From Hyphomicrobiales bacterium (GTDB taxonomy: Bacteria; Pseudomonadota; Alphaproteobacteria; Rhizobiales; Aestuariivirgaceae): a DNA stretch of 64,000 nucleotides. The notes below the pieces were generated by a model. That model was not told the DNA's origin. It worked only from the letters and a program-made list of their open reading frames with translations, and did no database searches. The number at the start of each line of letters is the position of its first letter. The first letter of the stretch is position 1. The stretch lies in NCBI GenBank assembly GCA_025359215.1, contig JANYHE010000115.1:62001-126000 (forward strand). The letters run 5' to 3'. Made by a program: the position numbers and the translations under genes. This document shows positions 36,979 to 45,817 of this stretch, piece after piece.

Positions 36979-37895
36979 TGCTTCACCAGCCCCATGAAAA
37001 TATCTTCGAGTGAATTTTGTGCTGTGTGAATATCGCTATAACCAATCTTCGCCGCCTGCACATCGGCCAGCAAGCCAGCAATATCAGGCTTGCCCTTGCT
37101 CACATCATAAGCGTAAGAGATTTCACTGCCATTATTCAAAAGTTGCAAATTAAATTTGGCCAATTTTTTTGGCAGCGCCACCAGTGGTTTTTCCAAAGTT
37201 AATGTCAGTTTCTTTTGTCCCATTTTCTTCATCAGCGCCGTTTTATCTTCAACCAATATCATGGCACCTTTGCTGATCACGCCCACGCGGTCGGCCATTT
37301 CTTCGGCCTCCTCGATATAGTGCGTTGTGAGAATTATGGTGACGCCGTTATCGCGCAGCCCGCGCACCACGTTCCACATGTCCTTGCGCAGCTCCACATC
37401 CACACCCGCCGTCGGCTCATCGAGGAAGAGCACAGTTGGTTCATGAGACAGGGCCTTGGCAATCAAAACGCGGCGCTTCATACCGCCCGAAAGTGTGCCG
37501 ATTTTTGAATGCTTTTTGTCCAGCAGCGAAAGTTGCTGCAAAATCTTCTCGAGATAAGCATCATCATCAGGCTTACCAAAAAGCTTACGGCTGAATTTGA
37601 TGGTGTCCCAAACGGTTTCAAAAAATGAGAGATGCAATTCCTGCGGCACCAAGCCGATCATTTTGCGCGTGGCGCGGAAATCCGTAACATTGTCATGTCC
37701 ATCCACCAGCACTGCGCCAGAAGACTTATTCACAATGCCGCAAATAACGCTGATCAGCGTGGTCTTGCCTGCCCCATTGGGCCCCAGCAAAGCAAAGATC
37801 TCGCCGCGCTTAATATCAAGTGAGATGTCTTTTAAGGCATGAAAGCCAGTATTATAGGTTTTTGAGAGATTTTGAATTTGGATGATTGAGGTCAT
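36975..37895 (-). CDS. ABC transporter ATP-binding protein
   Basis: A 306-residue ATPase of the DrrA/CcmA-like exporter group. The Walker A motif is GPNGAGKTT (residues 39-47), the signature LSGGMKRRV near 138-146, Walker [13 protein letters not shown] near 157-168, and the H-loop TTHYIEE near 191-197. An additional C-terminal region of about 75 residues is typical for exporters of this class. It pairs with the ABC-2 permease. No gene nearby tells what is moved. Confidence 0.96.
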   Translation of the reverse strand: MTSIIQIQNLSKTYNTGFHALKDISLDIKRGEIFALLGPNGAGKTTLISVICGIVNKSSGAVLVDGHDNVTDFRATRKMIGLVPQELHLSFFETVWDTIKFSRKLFGKPDDDAYLEKILQQLSLLDKKHSKIGTLSGGMKRRVLIAKALSHEPTVLFLDEPTAGVDVELRKDMWNVVRGLRDNGVTIILTTHYIEEAEEMADRVGVISKGAMILVEDKTALMKKMGQKKLTLTLEKPLVALPKKLAKFNLQLLNNGSEISYAYDVSKGKPDIAGLLADVQAAKIGYSDIHTAQNSLEDIFMGLVKQ

Positions 37896-37919
37896 TTTGG
37901 TCCTCTATCATCTTTTGCC

Positions 37920-38852
37920 TCACTCAAACAAGCTCGACACACTTTCTTCTCGGCTAGTGCGGCCAATCGCTTCACCAAGCAGCGAGGCAATTGGAATAAC
38001 GCGAATATTCCGCGCCACTTTCACGGCCTCAGTGGGTTGAATCGAATCGGTGATCACCAAATTCTTCAATTTTGAATTGGTAATGCGCGAAACCGCGCCG
38101 CCCGAAAGAACACCGTGAGTAATATAGGCCGTCACGTCTTTGGCGCCTTGTGCCAAAAGTGCTTCAGCCGCATTACAGAGCGTGCCGCCAGAATCCACAA
38201 TATCGTCGATCAAAATACATGATTTTCCATCGACTGACCCGATGATGTTCATCACTTCAGATTCACCGGCGCGTTCACGACGCTTGTCAACAATTGCTAA
38301 GGGTGTATCCAGCCGCTTAGCCAGAGCCCGTGCCCGCACAACGCCGCCAATATCAGGCGAAACCACAACCGTATTTGCAATATCCATGTGTTGTTTGATA
38401 TCACGCACAAACACTGGACCGGAGAAAAGGTTGTCGGTTGGAATATCAAAGAAGCCTTGAATTTGCCCAGCGTGCAAATCGATCGTCAAAACGCGGTCTG
38501 CGCCCGCATGGGTGATCAAATTGGAAACCAACTTTGCAGAAATAGGAGTGCGCGGGCCTGGCTTGCGATCTTGCCGCGCATAGCCGAAATAAGGAATAAC
38601 AGCGGTGATGCGTTTGGCTGAAGCCCTGCGCAAAGCATCGGTGATAATCAACAATTCCATTAAATGATCGTTGGTGGGGAAAGATGTCGACTGGATAATG
38701 AACATATCTTGCCCGCGCACATTTTCTTGAATTTCAACGAACACTTCCATGTCATTAAAACGTTTTACAACGGCTTTAGTGATCGGTAAATTCAAATAAG
38801 AACAGATTGCCTCCGCCAGGGGTCGATTTGAATTCCCCGAAACGATTTTCAT
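37920..38852 (-). CDS. prs: ribose-phosphate pyrophosphokinase
   Basis: A 310-residue class I PRPP synthase. [20 protein letters not shown] is the usual start; [20 protein letters not shown] carries the ATP-binding site, [20 protein letters not shown] the flag region, and the PRPP-binding loop is [20 protein letters not shown] near residues 217-236. PRPP feeds purine, pyrimidine, His, Trp and NAD synthesis and the apt reaction. An ATG directly in front (38855) is equally possible. In this order prs usually neighbours rplY; here 4.5 kb separate them. Confidence 0.97.
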   Translation of the reverse strand: MKIVSGNSNRPLAEAICSYLNLPITKAVVKRFNDMEVFVEIQENVRGQDMFIIQSTSFPTNDHLMELLIITDALRRASAKRITAVIPYFGYARQDRKPGPRTPISAKLVSNLITHAGADRVLTIDLHAGQIQGFFDIPTDNLFSGPVFVRDIKQHMDIANTVVVSPDIGGVVRARALAKRLDTPLAIVDKRRERAGESEVMNIIGSVDGKSCILIDDIVDSGGTLCNAAEALLAQGAKDVTAYITHGVLSGGAVSRITNSKLKNLVITDSIQPTEAVKVARNIRVIPIASLLGEAIGRTSREESVSSLFE

Positions 38853-38935
38853 CATAAGTGTGAAGCCTTTATGTTCTGCAGATGGCCGCTCTATAACAAC
38901 GCTGGGCCACAAGTGCAAATCTTGGCTGTTGATAG

Positions 38936-39553
38936 TTAACGAAAGCCGTCGATTAATTTGAATATGCCTGTGGCGGCGGCCTGCGCGGCAAAGCCAGCAT
39001 TATCACCCCAGCCCACATTCAGCGAACCCGCGGGCACGGCATTGTTTTGTTTGATGTCGCCAAGGCTTTTGCCTTTGGGTGTCAAAACCCGCCACACCAA
39101 ATGCACAGCCTGTTGACCGTTTGCCGCTGCATCAACCACCACAGACCCTTGCAGCGTCAAAGCATCATCTCGTTTTGTAGTGATCACAGGCCATCCGGCA
39201 TCCTTCAATACTTTGCGCATGGCCGACGTGAGCTCTGCTCCTCCGCTGCCCGTCACAGGCAACACGGCAACGGCTTTGATCACCGTGTCGCCGGGCTTTG
39301 GCAGAACGGCGGCAGGCTCAGCCGCAACTGGCGCTTCAGCGGCAACCGCAGTGTCTGCAACTTGCGGTCCATTTAAGGTTTCCAGATCAATATCGTTCTC
39401 CGCACCCGGCCCTGCTTTCACTAAAGCCTCCCATGGCGGCCGCACCAGAGAATCAGTGTGGATAGGAAGCGGATCATCACTCAACACAGGCAATTGCGGC
39501 CCCGTACAACCCACCAACAACACCGCGCTAAGAACCAGAAAAAATCTAATCAT
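38936..39553 (-). CDS. lipoprotein of unknown function
   Basis: A 205-residue lipoprotein with lipobox LLVGC (residues 12-16). The middle is low-complexity Ala/Pro/Val ([20 protein letters not shown]), and the C-terminal half (from about 95) is a folded domain that reads like a small periplasmic GNA1162/LpoB-like alpha-beta unit, although this is uncertain. The start overlaps the pgeF stop by eight bases. It is a member of the lgt-methyltransferase-pgeF run. Confidence 0.75.
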   Translation of the reverse strand: MIRFFLVLSAVLLVGCTGPQLPVLSDDPLPIHTDSLVRPPWEALVKAGPGAENDIDLETLNGPQVADTAVAAEAPVAAEPAAVLPKPGDTVIKAVAVLPVTGSGGAELTSAMRKVLKDAGWPVITTKRDDALTLQGSVVVDAAANGQQAVHLVWRVLTPKGKSLGDIKQNNAVPAGSLNVGWGDNAGFAAQAAATGIFKLIDGFR

Positions 39554-40307
39554 CCCGCAGCACTATTGTTGAAATCAACCGCCCATAATCTTTTTCATTG
39601 CGATGGGTGGCACGGCGGTAGCTGAAAAACCATTCCTCATCTTCATAAGTGCAGAGCGCCAAATCTTGCACACTATTCAATCCAGATGCACCCAAACGAT
39701 CAACTAAATACCGTGGTAAATCAAACATATAATGATCAGACTTAAGAGACGAATTGAAGTATTTCTGGTTGTTTAAATCAGCGTCGACGAACGCCTTCAA
39801 AAATTCAGAACCCACTTCGTAAGCCGCTTGCGAAATCGTAGGGCCCACAGCAGCAGCAATGTTTTCACGCTGGGCTCCCAACTTTTCCATCGCAACAATC
39901 ACACTGTCGGTCACCCCAGCCAGAGCCCCTTTCCAACCCGCATGACAAGCGCCGATCACACCTGCTTTTTCGTCAGCAAACAAAACCGAACCACAATCAG
40001 CCGTCAAAATGCCAAGTGCAATTCCAGAGGTCGCAGTTACCATGCCATCGGCCTTCGGGCGCTCCGAAAACGGCGCATCCACCACCACCACATCAGCACT
40101 GTGAATTTGATAGGTCGAAACCAAGTGCGTGTTTGCCACACCCAAACTGGCGGCTGCATGCGCTCTGTTTTGGGTCACGACTGCAACATCATCGCCAGAG
40201 CCGAGGCCACAATTCAGCGACGAGAACAGACCTTTTGAGTGCCCCCCTTGCCGCGTGAAAAATCCGTGGTTGATTTTGGGAAATGTCAGTGATGTGGCTG
40301 TAATCAT
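39546..40307 (-). CDS. pgeF: peptidoglycan editing factor PgeF (laccase-domain, YfiH)
   Basis: A 253-residue protein of the YfiH/PgeF family, which removes wrongly placed L-serine from peptidoglycan precursors and, in some members, shows adenosine deaminase/phosphorylase or polyphenol oxidase activity. The metal site is visible in LVSTYQIHSADVVVVD, TADCGSVLFAD and IGACHAGWKGALAGV. The ATG at 40307 overlaps the stop of the methyltransferase gene by four bases, so the longer frame is not used. Confidence 0.94.
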   Translation of the reverse strand: MITATSLTFPKINHGFFTRQGGHSKGLFSSLNCGLGSGDDVAVVTQNRAHAAASLGVANTHLVSTYQIHSADVVVVDAPFSERPKADGMVTATSGIALGILTADCGSVLFADEKAGVIGACHAGWKGALAGVTDSVIVAMEKLGAQRENIAAAVGPTISQAAYEVGSEFLKAFVDADLNNQKYFNSSLKSDHYMFDLPRYLVDRLGASGLNSVQDLALCTYEDEEWFFSYRRATHRNEKDYGRLISTIVLRDD

Positions 40308-41341
40308 GTGGCACCAAACGGATAGGTTGCATTTCCGTCCTTTTGCACCACGCACAACACTTTGAAAAGGTCTCCCATCTGATCTGCATCAATCAATCGC
40401 GCTGAAGCTGCCAAAAACGCGTCTCGCTCTGGCCCTCCAAGCTTCGCCGAAAGTTTCTCACTGCGCATTTCCAAACCCATGGCCTTCAAAAATTGCCCCT
40501 GCGTGAGCATTGGCAATAGTTTCGCATTAAAACTTTTGCCTAAAGCTTCAAAATCTACGTGGGCTGTAATATCAGCCTCTCCGGGAGTTTCTAACACATC
40601 ACAAAAATTATGAGCCTTCACCGCTTGCAACGTGTCGCCAGCAGCCGAATAAAAATGCCCATAGTCAATAACCAAGGCAGCCCCTCCGAGCGAGTTGATC
40701 TGACGTCCCAAATCTTCTCCGATAGCAAGCGATACTGATGACATTTCAAAAACACCTTCGGTCTCAAAATTCTTGTCAGTGGGTGCCAATCCCACCTTCA
40801 ATTTGCCATCGTGCAAACCAACTGCGCGCTCATAGGTTTTGCCGCCTCGCATTTCAAATTGCCTGATGGGCAGAGCGTCAAAAAATTCATTGGCGATAAT
40901 AAGGCATGGAACTGCGGGTAATGTTGCAACCGTTTCATGCCACGTCACGCCCTCGCCAAGCTTTGCCTTTTGTGCTGCCCGAAGCACCGGGCTCATTTCA
41001 ATTAAATGAACTTGTGCAGCCGCTAAAAATTCCGGCGCTGCTTTTGCAGCCCGTAAGAGATCCGCCATCAAAGTGCCGCGCCCTGGCCCCAACTCTACGA
41101 TTGCAAATTGAGCAGGTGATCCCAGTGTCACCCACGCATTGACACACCACACGCCAATCAACTCTCCAAATACCTGGCTAATCTCGGGCGCAGTGGTGAA
41201 ATCTCCCGCAGCCCCAAAAGGATCGCGGCTCATATAATAGCCATGCACCGGGTGGCCCAAACACAGTGCCATGTATCGGTCGATGCCTATTGGGCCTTCA
41301 GCCTCAATCATCTCTATGATTATTTTTTCAAGCTCTGTCAC
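40304..41341 (-). CDS. NDUFAF7/MidA-like SAM-dependent methyltransferase (GTG start)
   Basis: About 345 residues of the COG1565/NDUFAF7 family, whose mitochondrial member methylates an arginine of complex I subunit NDUFS2. The family start (IIEMIEAEGPIGIDRYMALC), the PEISQVFGELIGVW block, FAIVELGPGRGTLMADLLRA (SAM site near residues 85-104) and VPCLIIANEFFDALPIRQFE are all clear. The GTG at 41341 overlaps the lgt end by 14 bases and fits the family length. The bacterial substrate is not settled, but NuoD is a fair guess. Confidence 0.9.
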   Translation of the reverse strand: MTELEKIIIEMIEAEGPIGIDRYMALCLGHPVHGYYMSRDPFGAAGDFTTAPEISQVFGELIGVWCVNAWVTLGSPAQFAIVELGPGRGTLMADLLRAAKAAPEFLAAAQVHLIEMSPVLRAAQKAKLGEGVTWHETVATLPAVPCLIIANEFFDALPIRQFEMRGGKTYERAVGLHDGKLKVGLAPTDKNFETEGVFEMSSVSLAIGEDLGRQINSLGGAALVIDYGHFYSAAGDTLQAVKAHNFCDVLETPGEADITAHVDFEALGKSFNAKLLPMLTQGQFLKAMGLEMRSEKLSAKLGGPERDAFLAASARLIDADQMGDLFKVLCVVQKDGNATYPFGAT

Positions 41342-42137
41342 GAGACCGCCACAACAACCAAATGCCAACAATAACCAATGGCAACGACAGCACCATGCCC
41401 ATCGTCACAAATCCAGTAAGGTAACCCAGCTGCACATCAGGAACACGAAAGAACTCCACAAAGATTCGGGACATCCCATAGCCCAAAGCAAACACCCCGG
41501 AAGCCCGCCCCGGCTTGGCCAACGCGCCAAATTGATGTGTGGCAATGCGCACCGCCAAAAACAAAACCACACCTTCCAGCAGCGCTTCATAAAGCTGGCT
41601 GGGGTGGCGGCCAAAAGTTTCGCCTGGAAAAATCACGGCCCAAGGCATATCACTGGCCCGACCATAAAGTTCTGCATTGATGAAGTTGGCAACCCGCCCC
41701 AAGCCCAAACCCACAGGCACCGAGGCCGCACCTAAATCTAACATCCGGTCCAACGTGGCACCAATATTGCGGCCATAGAAATAGCACGCTATTACAACCC
41801 CTAAAAAGCCGCCATGGAATGACATTCCACCGTCCCAAACCTTAATTATATCAAGGGGATGCTCAAAATACTTCAACGGATTGTAGAAGAGCACATAACC
41901 CAATCTTCCGCCGCCCACTACGCCCACAAAAAACCAGATAAACATATCGTCAATTTGTTGTTTGGTCATGGTGAGTTTTTGCCCAAACCACATCGCCGGA
42001 TTGGCCACCAGCGCCTTCATATACCAACCGGCAAACAGCAACCCACCCACATAAGCAAGCCCATACCACTTCACGATGAAGGGTCCGTACTCGATCAAGT
42101 TTGGGCTGATGTTGGGGAATGACAAAGCTGCAATCAT
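41328..42137 (-). CDS. lgt: prolipoprotein diacylglyceryl transferase
   Basis: A 269-residue membrane enzyme that adds diacylglycerol to the lipobox cysteine of preprolipoproteins. Seven helices and the family motifs are present: the GGRLGYVLFYNP block, MSFHGGFLGVV with the essential His, the Lgt signature GRVANFINAELYGR near residues 145-158, and RHPSQLYEALLEG. The ATG at 42137 is preferred; a TTG at 42155 would lengthen it by six residues. Several lipoproteins in this window would be its clients. Confidence 0.97.
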   Translation of the reverse strand: MIAALSFPNISPNLIEYGPFIVKWYGLAYVGGLLFAGWYMKALVANPAMWFGQKLTMTKQQIDDMFIWFFVGVVGGGRLGYVLFYNPLKYFEHPLDIIKVWDGGMSFHGGFLGVVIACYFYGRNIGATLDRMLDLGAASVPVGLGLGRVANFINAELYGRASDMPWAVIFPGETFGRHPSQLYEALLEGVVLFLAVRIATHQFGALAKPGRASGVFALGYGMSRIFVEFFRVPDVQLGYLTGFVTMGMVLSLPLVIVGIWLLWRSRDRA

Positions 42138-42231
42138 CGCATCCAATTGCCCCAAGCGGCAGATTCTTGCAACAGCACTTGAAGAATGTGTCGATAATCA
42201 CTAGCTAAGAATTAACAAAGGAACCATCGCC

Positions 42232-42489
42232 ATGCCCGCCACATCTTCCCGCTTTTTTGACGAACTCGCCAAGTTGATGACCAATGCTGCTGGTGCAGCC
42301 TCCGGTGTGCGCAAGGAAGTCGATAGCTTGGTGCAAACCCAAGTGGAGCGCGTGCTCAATAATCTCAATGTTGTAAAGCGCGAAGAATTTGATGTGGTGC
42401 GCGAGATGGCAGAAAAAGCACGCACTGAAAATGACAAGTTAGCAGCCCGTATCGCAGAGCTTGAGTCGAAGCTGAGCGCAACCAATTAA
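42232..42489 (+). CDS. ubiK: ubiquinone biosynthesis accessory factor UbiK
   Basis: An 85-residue BMFP-domain protein. The membrane-active N-terminus (RFFDELAKLMTNAAGAASGV) and a C-terminal coiled coil with the conserved LNVVKREEFDVVREMAEKAR are typical of UbiK (YqiC), which helps the ubiquinone-synthesis proteins assemble with UbiJ. It is divergent from lgt. The ispB-type synthase at 19.5 kb supplies the side chain for the same pathway. Confidence 0.93.
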   Translation: MPATSSRFFDELAKLMTNAAGAASGVRKEVDSLVQTQVERVLNNLNVVKREEFDVVREMAEKARTENDKLAARIAELESKLSATN

Positions 42490-42591
42490 ATTCATGTGGA
42501 AGAATCACTGCTGCCATTGAAGCAGCAGTCACACTCCATCACATTCACCTCATCAGCGAGAATGATTCGTCCGCTGACTGAGGAATTTTTA

Positions 42592-43080
42592 ATGACGGCA
42601 TTTGCGCCTTATCTAAACCCGCTCGACCGTGTGGAGCGTTTGGCTGAAAGCCACCATTGGAATGTGGACCGCACCAATGATCATGAGGTTGTGATGCTGG
42701 TTGGCGGCGGCTGGGCTGATCTCAATTTATCCTTCACCTGGCGCGATGATTTAGAGTCTTTGCATTTTGCCTGCATTCTGGATCTTAAAGTTCCTGAAAA
42801 GCGCCGCGATGAAGTGGCGAGGCTTCTGGCCATCATCAATGGTCAGATGATGCAAGGCCATTTTGATTTGTGGACCAATGACGGATCAATTGTCTATCGC
42901 TACACATTGTTATTGGCAGGAGGCGCTCAAGCCAACGATGCACAATGCGAGGGCATAATCAGCATCGGCGTTGAATCAGCTCAGCGCTATTATCCCGCCA
43001 TTCAATTCGTCATCTGGGCTGGCCACAGCGCTGAAGACGCATTAGAAAATGCCATGTTAGAAACGCAAGGCGAAGCATGA
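42592..43080 (+). CDS. YbjN-domain protein
   Basis: A 162-residue protein with the YbjN/type III chaperone-like fold: RVERLAESHHWNVDRTNDHE, then WADLNLSFTWRDDLESLHFA, and a long region of alternating strands and helices. The family is linked in E. coli to stress and motility, but has no defined biochemistry. The ATG at 42592 follows GAGGA by eight bases; earlier in-frame starts (42496 GTG, 42562 ATG) are less well placed. Its stop overlaps proC's start (ATGA). Confidence 0.85.
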   Translation: MTAFAPYLNPLDRVERLAESHHWNVDRTNDHEVVMLVGGGWADLNLSFTWRDDLESLHFACILDLKVPEKRRDEVARLLAIINGQMMQGHFDLWTNDGSIVYRYTLLLAGGAQANDAQCEGIISIGVESAQRYYPAIQFVIWAGHSAEDALENAMLETQGEA

Positions 43081-43898
43081 CGATTAATCTCACAGGCACA
43101 TTGGTTTTGGCAGGAGCCGGCAAAATGGGCAGTGCCATGCTGGAAGGCTGGTTGAAAGGTGGAGCTGATCCGAAAAAGATCGTGGCCATTGATCCCATGC
43201 CTCCCAAAGAAGTGCTGGAGCTTTTGGCACGCCATAACATTAGCCACAACCCAGAAATCACATCGATCACCGATGCCGAAGTCATTGTCGTGGCTGTAAA
43301 GCCACAAGTGATGGACGATGTTTTGCCGAATTTGGTGAGCCTGAAATCATCGCGCCCAGTCATCTTGTCAGTGGCTGCTGGAAAAACCATCGCCACCTTC
43401 GCTAAGCATTTTGGTGAAGATGCGGCGATCATTCGCACCATTCCCAACACGCCAGCTGCCATTGGCCGTGGCATCACCGCCATGTCTGCCAATGCCAATG
43501 TGTCAAAAGCCCAAATGGAATTGGCCATAGCGCTTTTGGATTCCACAGGCGAAGTGGTCACTGTTGAAAATGAATCTATGATTGATCTGGTCACTGCTGT
43601 TTCCGGTTCCGGCCCGGCTTATGTGTTTTACCTCACAGAATGCCTCGCCAATGCTGGCGTAAAAATAGGCCTACCCGTTGATCTTGCCATGCAACTTGCT
43701 CGAGCCACCGTTGCTGGTTCTGGCGAACTTATGCGCCAGACCGGTATTGATGCCGCCACTCTTCGTCAGAACGTTACCTCGCCAAAAGGCACTACTTATG
43801 CGGCATTGCAAGTGTTGATGGCTGATGATGGCATGAAGCCCCTGTTCGAAAAAGCCATCACCGCCGCCGCAATTCGTTCGAAAGAGCTGGCGACTTAA
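43077..43898 (+). CDS. proC: pyrroline-5-carboxylate reductase
   Basis: A 273-residue enzyme for the last step of proline synthesis. The NAD(P)-binding motif is LVLAGAGKMGSAMLEGWLKG (residues 7-26), followed by VVAVKPQVMDDVLP, and the C-terminal signature VSGSGPAYVFYLTECLANAG with the later TVAGSGELM and NVTSPKGTTYAAL. Coupled upstream to the YbjN gene (ATGA) and downstream to the tRNA-binding gene (TAATG). Confidence 0.97.
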   Translation: MTINLTGTLVLAGAGKMGSAMLEGWLKGGADPKKIVAIDPMPPKEVLELLARHNISHNPEITSITDAEVIVVAVKPQVMDDVLPNLVSLKSSRPVILSVAAGKTIATFAKHFGEDAAIIRTIPNTPAAIGRGITAMSANANVSKAQMELAIALLDSTGEVVTVENESMIDLVTAVSGSGPAYVFYLTECLANAGVKIGLPVDLAMQLARATVAGSGELMRQTGIDAATLRQNVTSPKGTTYAALQVLMADDGMKPLFEKAITAAAIRSKELAT

Positions 43899-44236
43899 TG
43901 GCTGAAATCACTTTCACTGATTTTGAGAAGGTCGATATTCGCATCGGCACCATCATCGGCGTCGAACCGTTTCCAGAAGCCCGAAAGCCTGCCTTTAAAT
44001 TGAAAATTGATTTTGGCAATGGGATTGGTATCAAAAAATCCTCAGCGCAAATCACTAAACATTACACGGTGGAAACACTACTCGGTCGGCAAGTGGCTGC
44101 TGTGGTCAATTTTCCGCCGCGCCAAATCGGCCCTTTCATGTCGGAAGTTTTAACACTGGGCTTTCCCGATGATGCGGGCGGAGTGGTGCTCATCGGCCCC
44201 AGCGTTGCTGTGCCCAATGGCGGCAAGCTTTTTTAG
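43898..44236 (+). CDS. CsaA-like tRNA-binding protein
   Basis: A 112-residue single-domain OB-fold protein of the EMAP/Arc1p type. FEKVDIRIGTIIGVEPFPEA (residues 6-25), KIDFGNGIGIKKSSAQITKH and VNFPPRQIGPFMSEVLTLGF are the family motifs; the last matches CsaA, a dimeric tRNA-binding protein with a chaperone-like role in secretion. It overlaps the proC stop by one base. Its end is 36 bases before the cobalamin riboswitch begins. Confidence 0.93.
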   Translation: MAEITFTDFEKVDIRIGTIIGVEPFPEARKPAFKLKIDFGNGIGIKKSSAQITKHYTVETLLGRQVAAVVNFPPRQIGPFMSEVLTLGFPDDAGGVVLIGPSVAVPNGGKLF

Positions 44237-44272
44237 CACTTGTTTGCCTCTCCCCCCTGCTCTAGCCTTATT

Positions 44273-44432
44273 CACGCAAGGTGCCAGCGCAAGCTGGAGA
44301 ATCGGGAATGCGGTTCAATTCCGCAACGTGCCCAACGCTGTAAGGTGGACGAAACGATGAATGCCATTTGCTTCTTGAGCAGAGAAGGCGTCGGATCGAT
44401 TGAAACCTAAGTCAGAAGACCGGCCTTGCATC
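44273..44432 (+). promoter_or_regulatory. cobalamin (B12) riboswitch
   Basis: All conserved parts are readable: P1 arms GCAAGG (44276-44281) and CCTTGC (44424-44429), GGTGCC at 44280, the GAATCGGGAA block, the CGGTTCAATTCCG hairpin, GCCCAACGCTGTAA, and the B12 box AGTCAGAAGACCGGCC at 44410-44425. It lies directly before bluB, which makes the lower ligand of B12, so feedback control is expected. Adenosylcobalamin is the usual ligand. Confidence 0.94.
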
Positions 44433-44438
44433 ATAGGG

Positions 44439-44459
44439 GTGCCGTTTGGAAATCGGCAC
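44439..44459 (+). promoter_or_regulatory. hairpin between riboswitch and bluB (expression platform candidate)
   Basis: GTGCCG at 44439-44444 and CGGCAC at 44454-44459 enclose a nine-base loop. It has no T-run, so it is not a terminator; it may be the loop that contacts the riboswitch core, with control at the ribosome site GAGGGG (44473-44478). Confidence 0.6.
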
Positions 44460-44485
44460 TTCAATTGATTAATGAGGGGACGACA

Positions 44486-45181
44486 ATGCCAAACACTTCT
44501 GGCGAATTGGCGCATGCAGCGCCATTTAATGGAGACGACAAAGACGCCGTTTATAAAGCGATTTTGACACGGCGCGATGTGCGCAGTCAATTTTTACCCC
44601 GAGAAATCCCTGATGATGTTTTGAACCGATTGCTAATGGCAGCCCACCATGCCCCTTCAGTGGGTTTCATGCAGCCATGGAATTTCATCTTCATCAAAGC
44701 GGCAGAAACGAGGAACCGCATCAGCGATGCTTTTGCAAAGGCCAATGCGGAGGCCGCAGAGCTTTTCTCCGATAAGCGCAAAACACTTTATAGCACGCTG
44801 AAACTTGAAGGCATAAAGCAGTCCCCCATCAATCTTTGCATCACTTGTGATCGTGAGCGTGGCGGTCCCGTGGTTCTGGGCCGCACCCATAACCGTGATA
44901 CTGATCTTTATTCTACAGTCTGTGCTGTACAAAATTTGATGTTGGCCGCAAGGGCCGAAGGCATTGGCGCAGGTTGGGTGAGCATCTTCAATGATGCCGA
45001 CATACGCGAAATTCTTGCCTTGCCTGAACACGTGGTGCCCGTGGCCTATCTCTGTTTAGGCTATGTCGAAGAGCTCTTTCAGAAGCCCGAACTTGAAGTT
45101 AAAGGCTGGCGCAACCGGCTCGATTTGCAAACCCTTGTATTTCATGATCGTTGGGGTGAAAAAGACGGCGAACAGGTCTAG
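44486..45181 (+). CDS. bluB: 5,6-dimethylbenzimidazole synthase
   Basis: A 231-residue BluB: with oxygen it breaks reduced FMN to give dimethylbenzimidazole, the lower ligand of vitamin B12. The family reads TRRDVRSQFLPREIPDDVLN, then HHAPSVGFMQPWNFIFIKA, and RAEGIGAGWVSIFNDADIRE near the C-terminus, which sets BluB apart from other nitroreductase-fold enzymes. The ATG at 44486 follows GAGGGG. Control by the cobalamin riboswitch agrees with its role. No other cobalamin gene is in the window. Confidence 0.96.
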   Translation: MPNTSGELAHAAPFNGDDKDAVYKAILTRRDVRSQFLPREIPDDVLNRLLMAAHHAPSVGFMQPWNFIFIKAAETRNRISDAFAKANAEAAELFSDKRKTLYSTLKLEGIKQSPINLCITCDRERGGPVVLGRTHNRDTDLYSTVCAVQNLMLAARAEGIGAGWVSIFNDADIREILALPEHVVPVAYLCLGYVEELFQKPELEVKGWRNRLDLQTLVFHDRWGEKDGEQV

Positions 45182-45199
45182 TTGTTGCAGGAGCATTCC

Positions 45200-45814
45200 G
45201 TGTCCACCATTAAAAACATTGCCGAGTTGGAAGCAATCTACAACCTTCAGCCAGCGCTGGCATCGACAGCAAAAGAGATTGAATCCATAGCGCCAGTCTA
45301 TCAACGCATCATCGAAATATCACCTTTTGTTGCGTTGGCTACCGTTGGCCCGGAAGGCCTCGACTGCTCTCCTCGTGGCGATCTCGCAGGCTTCGTGAGG
45401 GTGCTCGACTCAAAAACTCTGGCCATGCCAGATCGGCGCGGCAACAATCGTATTGATAGCTTGCGCAACATTGTGATCGATCCACGGGTGGCACTTCTTT
45501 TTTTAATCCCCGGCAGTGGCACCACATTCCGTGTGAACGGCAACGCCTATCTCACAATTGATCATGAACTTTGCCAATCATTCGCAGTGGAGGAAAAGCC
45601 GCCACGCTGTGTGATTATCGTAAAAGTGGAAACCTGTTACTTCCAATGTGCCCGCGCCATTTTGCGCTCTGGATTATGGGACCCTTCAAAATTTGTGGCG
45701 AAAGATGCCGTTCCAAGCACAGGCGATGTTTTGGAATCGCTCACAAAGGGTGAAATCAAAGCGTCTGACTATAACGGCGATTGGCCTGGCCGAGCGAAGA
45801 CAAGCATGTGGTGA
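45200..45814 (+). CDS. PPOX-class FMN-binding protein (GTG start)
   Basis: A 204-residue split-barrel flavoprotein resembling the MSMEG_1061-type group of the pyridoxamine-phosphate-oxidase class: PFVALATVGPEGLDCSPRGD (near residue 40), LAMPDRRGNNRIDSLRNIV, LFLIPGSGTTFRVNGNA and CARAILRSGLWDP. Residues for FMN phosphate binding (RRGNNR) are present. The GTG at 45200 stands six bases behind AGGAG; no ATG is available. It is 18 bases behind bluB and so probably sits under the same riboswitch. Its substrate is unknown. Confidence 0.88.
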   Translation: MSTIKNIAELEAIYNLQPALASTAKEIESIAPVYQRIIEISPFVALATVGPEGLDCSPRGDLAGFVRVLDSKTLAMPDRRGNNRIDSLRNIVIDPRVALLFLIPGSGTTFRVNGNAYLTIDHELCQSFAVEEKPPRCVIIVKVETCYFQCARAILRSGLWDPSKFVAKDAVPSTGDVLESLTKGEIKASDYNGDWPGRAKTSMW

Positions 45815-45817
45815 ACC

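Noticed and set aside
41271..41735. 154-codon plus-strand frame over lgt and the methyltransferase start
   Set aside because: Antisense shadow of two well-recognised genes.
44317..44335. GGTTCAATTCC resembles the T-loop of a tRNA
   Set aside because: It is the conserved internal hairpin of the cobalamin riboswitch; no acceptor stem, anticodon arm or CCA-adjacent pairing surrounds it.
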